From the NCBI RefSeq assembly GCF_018408705.1, contig NZ_AP023420.1:2542001-2606000 (forward strand): 64,000 bases of DNA, in the 5' to 3' direction. A program made the translations under genes and the position numbers. Below, piece after piece: positions 59,522 through 64,000 of this stretch; position 1 is the first letter of the stretch; the number at the start of each line of letters is the position of its first letter. The DNA comes from Pusillibacter faecalis (GTDB lineage: Bacteria; Bacillota; Clostridia; Oscillospirales; Oscillospiraceae). The notes beneath the pieces are model-generated. The model was not told the DNA's origin. It did no database searches and saw nothing but the letters and a program-made list of their open reading frames with translations.

Positions 59522-59864
59522 GGCCCGGGCCGCCGTGTCCCTTCACGGCAAGAACCCCGTCCAGCGTAGTAGCCGCGATACCCAGCCGCCCGGCAACCGC
59601 AATGTCGTTTTTCACATCCTCGTCCACCGCACCACCGCAGACGATCAGGGTATGGGAGCGCCGCAGCATATCCCGGCGCATATCAATCCCGGCCTTATGT
59701 TCCTCGGGAACGCTGTCATTCAAGAACAGCGGAAGATACAAAAGCGGGCAGATGGGGGAAAAGCCCGCCTCATAGGCAAGGCGGCAGTAGTGGGCCGCCA
59801 GCTCCATATCAATATCCGGCTCACCGCTCCATGCGGCGGTCAGATAGGCCAAAGGTCGTTTCAT
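59508..59864 (-). CDS. DUF4406-like protein
   Basis: 118 residues: MKRPLAYLTAAWSGEPD, YEAGFSPICPLLYLPLFLND, RRSHTLIVCGG. Overlaps the methyltransferase by 14 bases. Counterpart of 3,901-4,242. Confidence 0.7.
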   Translation of the reverse strand: MKRPLAYLTAAWSGEPDIDMELAAHYCRLAYEAGFSPICPLLYLPLFLNDSVPEEHKAGIDMRRDMLRRSHTLIVCGGAVDEDVKNDIAVAGRLGIAATTLDGVLAVKGHGGPGHAGH

Positions 59865-59948
59865 TGGTTCAACCTCCATTTCTTTCTGATTTGCGGAAAG
59901 CAAGGTTTCGCCCAACCCCTCCGCCCCTTCCCCCGGGAAGGGGGACGG

Positions 59949-60112
59949 CTCTGGAGAATTTATATCCCCGTCGCTTGTCCGGGAAAAAGCATAACCGGGA
60001 GAAATCCGTCAAGGGTGCCTCTGGCACCGCCTGCGGCGGCGTTGCCCTTGACTGATTTTCCCGGCTATGCTACGGAATAACTGGCGACGGGGAATAATTT
60101 ATATCTCCAGAG
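59949..60112. repeat. 164-bp long imperfect hairpin element
   Basis: Nested arms: CTCTGGAGA at one end faces TCTCCAGAG at the other; CCCCGTCGC faces GCGACGGGG; CCGGGAGAAATCCGTCAAGG faces its near complement; GC-rich tip. Absent at the same place in ICE1. Looks like an inserted REP- or MITE-like unit. Confidence 0.75.
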
Positions 60113-60141
60113 CTTCGGGGCGCGGGGCAGCGCCCCGCAAT

Positions 60142-60164
60142 CCTCGGGCCATCTTGACCCGAAG
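60142..60164. repeat. ICE2 palindrome after parB
   Basis: CCTCGGGCC/GACCCGAAG arms around ATCTT, eight bases after the parB stop. Position equivalent to 4,271 in ICE1. Confidence 0.9.
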
Positions 60165-60171
60165 TTTCGGC

Positions 60172-61545
60172 TTACTTTTCCGGCTCGGTTTTCTTCTCCG
60201 GCTTTTCGTGTTCCTTCTGCTGGCCCTTCCAGTCGTCCAACAGCTTGATGATCTGATCCTTCATTTCCCTCGGCGTGGTTTCCTTGCCGAAGTATTTGCT
60301 CAGTTCCGCACCCGTCAGAATCACTTTGTCTACCTCCTTTTTGTCCTCCATCATAATGCCGTCGATCACATCCCCGTTGAGCAGCTTCTTTTCGTCCAGC
60401 TCCCGCATACGCTTTGCCTGCGCCTGCGAAGGCGAGGACTGCTGGCTGTCGATGGCGACGGCGATATAGTTCTGGTTCTTCTTGCCGATGTAGGAAAGCT
60501 CTACCGCCGTAGTGAAGCCCAGCTTTTTCTCGTCCATCAGCTTCATCAGGTCGGGGACCAGCTCATTCAGCCGGATATACCGCTGCACCTGCTTGACGGC
60601 CATCTTGTTCCGCTCGGCCACGATCTCGTTGGAGCGTTTGCCTGCGTCCTTCGGGTCAATCTGGCCCGAAGTGCGGGAGCCCTGGTGCTTGATGGCCTCA
60701 AGCTGCATTTTCAGAGCTTTGGCCCGCTCGCTGGGGAGGATTTCTTCACGCTGGTTCAGATTGTCTTCCACCATCTGCGTGATGGCTTCATCGTCCGTCA
60801 GGTTGCGGACGATACAGGGCATATCCGCATATCCGGCAAGCTCGCTGGCCTTCTGGCGGCGGTGGCCGGACACGATCTCATAGCCGCCATCCTCACGGGG
60901 ACGGACGATAGCGGGCTGGGTAACGCCCTTGTCCTTGACGCTGGACACCATAGCCCGCATTTCTTCATCGTCCCGGACCTCAAAGGGATGGTTTTTGAAG
61001 GCGTGGAGCTCGTTCAGCTTGATATATACGACCTGTTCCTCGCCACGGCGGGGAGCCTCCTTCGGTCCCTCGGGTTCCTTTGGAGCGGGAGTGGCCTGCA
61101 CCGTGGGAGCCACTTTTTTCTCCGGTTTCTCTTTGGGGGCCTTTTCCTGTTTTTTCTGTGCGGGGGCTTTGGGCTTCGGAGCGGTGGCCTTGTCCTTATC
61201 CTCTTTCGGAGGACGGCCCCGGCGCTTCGGCTGCTCGGGCTCTTTGGGCTTTTCCTGTTTTCCCTCGGCCTTTTTCGGAGCCTCCGGCTGCTTTTCCGGT
61301 TTCTCCGTTTTTGCCGGGGCAGGCTTTTCCCCGCCGGAAGCTGCCGCCCGTTCCTCGGCTTTCTTTCCTTTCATAATTTCAGCGAAGTCATAGACGGACA
61401 CCTGCGGGCTCTTTGCCTGCTGTTCCGTCTTTTTTTCGGCCTCCGGGGAAGTAGGCGTTTTCTCCGGCTCGGGCGGAGTTTCCTTGCCCGGCCCGGTATC
61501 CGTTACCGGCTGCTCCGGCATTTTCGTGGTTTTATCATCTGCCAT
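60172..61545 (-). CDS. ParB/Noc-like DNA-binding protein of ICE2
   Basis: 457 residues from the ATG at 61,545 behind AGGAGGTAAATGCTT. Pro/Glu/Lys-rich N-terminus, ParB core (LNELHAFKNHPF, GGYEIVSGHRRQKASELAG) and helix-turn-helix (KMAVKQVQRYIRL). Compared with ICE1 it carries an in-frame palindrome that changes SRPGEEDKDAGK to SRTSGQIDPKDAGK. Confidence 0.87.
   Translation of the reverse strand: MADDKTTKMPEQPVTDTGPGKETPPEPEKTPTSPEAEKKTEQQAKSPQVSVYDFAEIMKGKKAEERAAASGGEKPAPAKTEKPEKQPEAPKKAEGKQEKPKEPEQPKRRGRPPKEDKDKATAPKPKAPAQKKQEKAPKEKPEKKVAPTVQATPAPKEPEGPKEAPRRGEEQVVYIKLNELHAFKNHPFEVRDDEEMRAMVSSVKDKGVTQPAIVRPREDGGYEIVSGHRRQKASELAGYADMPCIVRNLTDDEAITQMVEDNLNQREEILPSERAKALKMQLEAIKHQGSRTSGQIDPKDAGKRSNEIVAERNKMAVKQVQRYIRLNELVPDLMKLMDEKKLGFTTAVELSYIGKKNQNYIAVAIDSQQSSPSQAQAKRMRELDEKKLLNGDVIDGIMMEDKKEVDKVILTGAELSKYFGKETTPREMKDQIIKLLDDWKGQQKEHEKPEKKTEPEK
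60649..60671. repeat. ICE2 palindrome inside parB
   Basis: CTTCGGGTC/GGCCCGAAG arms around AATCT. Reads SGQIDPK in the loop before the helix-turn-helix; ICE1 lacks it here. Confidence 0.88.
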
Positions 61546-61573
61546 AAGCATTTACCTCCTGTTTTTGGGTATG

Positions 61574-61603
61574 AAAAAAGGGCTCAACTTTTCAGTCAAG
61601 CCC
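61574..61603 (-). terminator. Terminator in the ICE2 parB leader
   Basis: Minus-strand stem GGGCTTGACT/AGTTGAGCCC with a 4-base loop and six U, followed by the parB ribosome-binding site. A GGAGGAA site precedes it, as in ICE1, although the stem sequence is different. Confidence 0.8.
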
Positions 61604-61705
61604 CCGTGGGTAGTTCCTCCTTTCCCTATATTAAATTCGCTAAGATATAAAAACTGCCCGTAGTCTCGTTTGGGCAGGGATATAAAAAACTGAAAGAGTA
61701 CCGTT

Positions 61706-61765
61706 GACTTTTTGTCTCTAACACACAAAAAGTCGATTGTGCAATTAGGAAGAATATGCTAAAAT
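61706..61765 (+). promoter_or_regulatory. Promoter with inverted-repeat operator for the defence operon
   Basis: TTGTGC at 61,737, 17 bases, TAAAAT at 61,760-61,765. A perfect inverted repeat GACTTTTTGT-N9-ACAAAAAGTC (61,706-61,734) ends two bases before the -35. It could bind a repressor or form a short hairpin. Confidence 0.6.
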
Positions 61766-61815
61766 ACAAACAAAAACCAATAGTGTCTTACACAGAAAAG
61801 GAGGACAGCTCAAAT

Positions 61816-62973
61816 ATGGATAATTTAGAATCGGTGAGCAATGCTGGCCTCAATAGCCTTTCTGGTTTTTCTTTTCAAATCAAAGTTTTCATATATCGAC
61901 TGACCATGCTGACGCCTGGACAGCAGGTCGAATTTGAAACTCTGGATGATGTCGCTGTTCGATCTTTGCCGAATGCAGATACGGTATCAGATTCTTGTCT
62001 TAAATGGAGTGTCAATAATAATCTAGCCGTTGAGGTCTTTCAGGTAAAGCAAACTAATGTTACAGAAAAAGTTGGGAGACAAGTCTTGTACAACTGGCTT
62101 TTGGCATATAATCAACGGCCTGAAATCACCAAGTTTATTCTGTATATTGCAGACGATTATAAGTTCAGTAGAGCAGCATTTACTAATGATCCGAAGATTG
62201 AATACGAAAACATAATTAGTTCCAATCAATCGGAAAATGCTCTTGTAAGTCGTGTGAAAAAAATTTATACTGGCAATTTTGAAAAATTTGAAAAAGATTA
62301 TAAATTGATTTGCGGAAAATATGAAATTGAACGTCTGAACAATATAGATGAACTTATTGAAAAACAGTTAATCACAACGTTCCATGCGACCGGTACAGAT
62401 ATATATTTTGACAAACGCATCAGTGAGTTATTTACAAGAGTTTGTGCGAGAATAATGGATTATGCAAGTAACCGCAGAGCTTATGTGTGTACCCAAATGG
62501 AGTATATGGAACTATGTGAGGAAATCTGCAATAGTATTTCATCTACACAATATTCACCAGACTATGAATCTTTTTGCCAAGTATTTGCCCAAAGAGACTT
62601 GACTGACAAAGTCAAATCTTCTAGGGAGTACCGGCAACTATGTTATTGTGATCTTCCAAGTACAGAAATTTTGGAACATTTACGCTGGGAGCAATATTAT
62701 CAGAATATTAGACAGCACTTGCTTTCCGATGCTAAAAAAGATACTATTTCAAAAACAGAAAAAATCGCTCATCGAAATCATGCTGATGTGGTTTATGAAC
62801 TTAAAGAAGATAAAAAGGATTCACCTCGGCGCAGGTTAACACAAACGCGTCGCTGTCCAATTTCGACCTTGCATGATGAATTTTCGAGATGGGGAGCATA
62901 CATTTTTTTGACAGCAGACAGTGTAACTAATCAAATTTCTTGGAAAGATGAAGATGAGGAAGTATATGAATAG
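61816..62973 (+). CDS. Putative ABC-three-component effector, Cap4/DUF4297-like nuclease
   Basis: 385 residues from the ATG behind AGGAGGACAGCTCAAAT. LSGFSFQIKVFIYRL, E41-T-L-D-D45 and VFQVKQTN (Q76-V-K78) resemble the PD-(D/E)xK nuclease pattern of DUF4297/Cap4 proteins. The C-terminal half is helical with no clear family; it could be the ABC-3C C-terminal domain. It overlaps the next gene by eight bases. Predicted to cut DNA when the ATPase senses infection. Confidence 0.65.
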   Translation: MDNLESVSNAGLNSLSGFSFQIKVFIYRLTMLTPGQQVEFETLDDVAVRSLPNADTVSDSCLKWSVNNNLAVEVFQVKQTNVTEKVGRQVLYNWLLAYNQRPEITKFILYIADDYKFSRAAFTNDPKIEYENIISSNQSENALVSRVKKIYTGNFEKFEKDYKLICGKYEIERLNNIDELIEKQLITTFHATGTDIYFDKRISELFTRVCARIMDYASNRRAYVCTQMEYMELCEEICNSISSTQYSPDYESFCQVFAQRDLTDKVKSSREYRQLCYCDLPSTEILEHLRWEQYYQNIRQHLLSDAKKDTISKTEKIAHRNHADVVYELKEDKKDSPRRRLTQTRRCPISTLHDEFSRWGAYIFLTADSVTNQISWKDEDEEVYE

Positions 62974-63412
62974 CCAAATTGATGATATTTTGGATACACA
63001 AATTGAGATAATACAGATCAGTATTTATTGCGATATAGTTAGAAATCTATTGTTAAATTCAAAGAGTATAAGTGTCGCCAAGATCGTTCCCTTTAGCTTT
63101 GTTATAAAAAAGAGAAATTATTTGCATGGTAGCTTGTATAGAGGAAACAATAAGTCCGATTTGGTTTTAAAGTTCTTATCTCAGGTTAGAGGTTTATTTG
63201 ACGAATTATGTGAACAAATGCCCTATATTTTTGAAGCGATTGATTTACTCGTGCAAGATGGATTCTGCGAAATACACGAGGGAGAGTTGATTTGCTGCGA
63301 TGTTAATCAACAGAGGACAGAGAAATATGGTGCATTTACAGAAGCAGCGCTTCAAGAAAGCAAAGGATATTCCGATAGACAATTTTTGAGAGAGGTGATA
63401 AGCATTGTTTAA
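62966..63412 (+). CDS. Putative ABC-three-component middle component
   Basis: 148 residues from the ATG after AGGAAGTAT. Helical, with FVIKKRNYLHGSLYRGNNKS and YIFEAIDLLVQDGFCEIHEG, a winged-helix-like end. Middle components link effector and ATPase. Identification rests mainly on gene order and size. Confidence 0.55.
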   Translation: MNSQIDDILDTQIEIIQISIYCDIVRNLLLNSKSISVAKIVPFSFVIKKRNYLHGSLYRGNNKSDLVLKFLSQVRGLFDELCEQMPYIFEAIDLLVQDGFCEIHEGELICCDVNQQRTEKYGAFTEAALQESKGYSDRQFLREVISIV

Positions 63413-64000
63413 TTTAATAGAATTATCTCTCTATGGAAAAGACGAAAATCAGGTTTTTTCTTATCCTTTTGTAGCTGGTATTAACTATTTCAAGGGAAAG
63501 AACGATACTGGTAAAACAGAATTCTATACTTTCCTAGACTATATGTTTGGCTCTAGCATTAATCTGTCAGAGAAGGATTGGTTTAAAGGGTCGTTGCAAT
63601 CTGCGGAACTTGTGTTTTTATATGATAATCGAAAATTCGCAATTAAACGTTTTATAGATGATCCGAATAAAAATTTTTTCAGATATTTCGATGAGGACGA
63701 ATCCGAACAAATTCGGCTTAGCGAATATAGAGCAAAATTGAACTCTATTTTTTCAAGCGACCAAACGACTTTGAGAGAACTTCGCACTTTCGTAGAAGAA
63801 GATATTGGGTATAGAACCTTTACTTTATTTAATTTCTTTGGCGAAAATAGACAAGGCGTTCTAAATGATTTTTTCGATAAATGCAGTCGCTTGGAATATT
63901 CTATAAAGTTGCCTGCTTTGTTAAATTATATTTTTAATAAAAATATTGCTCGCATAAATGATCTGAAGAAACAAGAGGAAGAATTAAAATCTCAACTTGA
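63405..64000 (+). CDS. SMC/RecF-like AAA ATPase, N-terminal part (runs off the window)
   Basis: About 198 residues seen from TTG at 63,405, behind GAGAGGTGA. Walker A G31-K-N-D-T-G-K-T38 in YFKGKNDTGKTEFY, followed by the ATPase lobe with a Glu-rich coiled coil starting near the end. Overlaps the previous gene by eight bases. Fits the ABC ATPase of an ABC-3C system. Confidence 0.75.
   Translation, partial: MFNLIELSLYGKDENQVFSYPFVAGINYFKGKNDTGKTEFYTFLDYMFGSSINLSEKDWFKGSLQSAELVFLYDNRKFAIKRFIDDPNKNFFRYFDEDESEQIRLSEYRAKLNSIFSSDQTTLRELRTFVEEDIGYRTFTLFNFFGENRQGVLNDFFDKCSRLEYSIKLPALLNYIFNKNIARINDLKKQEEELKSQL

Larger units (their letters stand above)
59865..60171. other. Gene-free region holding the long hairpin repeat
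   Basis: About 300 bases between parB and DUF4406. It contains the 164-bp hairpin (59,949-60,112) and the palindrome at 60,142. No coding frame supported. Confidence 0.6.

Noticed and set aside
11105..60671. The repeated palindromes as a CRISPR array
   Set aside because: Copies are hundreds to thousands of bases apart, lie at gene boundaries and are not separated by regular spacers.
60067..61650. A 527-codon plus-strand frame opposite parB
   Set aside because: It mirrors the minus-strand parB codons, has leucine/phenylalanine/arginine-rich composition and no ribosome-binding site. It is a shadow of a GC-rich gene.

Overview
The window is about 64 kb of nested mobile DNA from a gut Firmicute, most likely a Clostridia or Oscillospiraceae species. 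No chromosomal housekeeping gene is visible. The assignment rests on two related integrative conjugative elements (ICEs) of the Tn1549/CTn2/CTn4 type, large serine recombinases, Tn4451-like TnpX/TnpV/TnpW proteins and a tet(W) gene. The ICE backbones are GC-rich. The cargo genes are clearly AT-rich.

ICE1 (1 to about 8.9 kb) is seen only in part. On the minus strand it runs parB-like, DUF4406, C5 methyltransferase, ardA, pcfB-like and virD4. virD4 is cut at about 652 by a serine-recombinase element that leaves the window on the left. Upstream of parB, on the plus strand, are a TPR-HEPN protein with a partner Mrr-like nuclease and an orphan gene. A tRNA-Ala-like sequence and two terminators (8.93 to 9.10 kb) separate ICE1 from ICE2.

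ICE2 (about 9 kb to beyond 64 kb) has a serine recombinase at its left end, then regulators and racemase cargo, relaxase and MobC, and the type IV secretion genes (DUF4366, DUF4315, NlpC/P60, VirB4, PrgI, SpoVG-like, VirB6). Two smaller elements are inserted in its transfer operon. Element C (28,583-39,929) carries tet(W) and splits the Maff2-family gene. Element B (41,013-55,146) is Tn4451-like, carries a MATE efflux pump with two PadR regulators and a toxin-antitoxin pair, and splits virD4. Beyond virD4 come pcfB-like, a large accessory gene, ardA, a C5 methyltransferase, DUF4406 and parB-like, in the same order as in ICE1. Upstream of parB, on the plus strand, lies a probable ABC-three-component defence operon, cut by the window edge.

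The most striking feature is that each ICE has its own family of short GC-rich palindromes, placed just after stop codons along the transfer operon and also inside coding sequences. ICE1 uses GGGAC-N5-GTCCC and ICE2 uses GGGCCA-N3-TGGCCC. In both ICEs one copy lies after ardA, one after parB and one inside parB. Intrinsic terminators lie next to several copies, and a terminator with an upstream ribosome-binding site precedes parB in both. Together this suggests operon-wide control of termination or mRNA processing, specific to each ICE. The second theme is that the inserted elements break genes needed for transfer and put their recombinase directly downstream of the truncated virD4, so excision could act as a switch for conjugation. 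All functions are inferred from the sequence alone; no database search was run.
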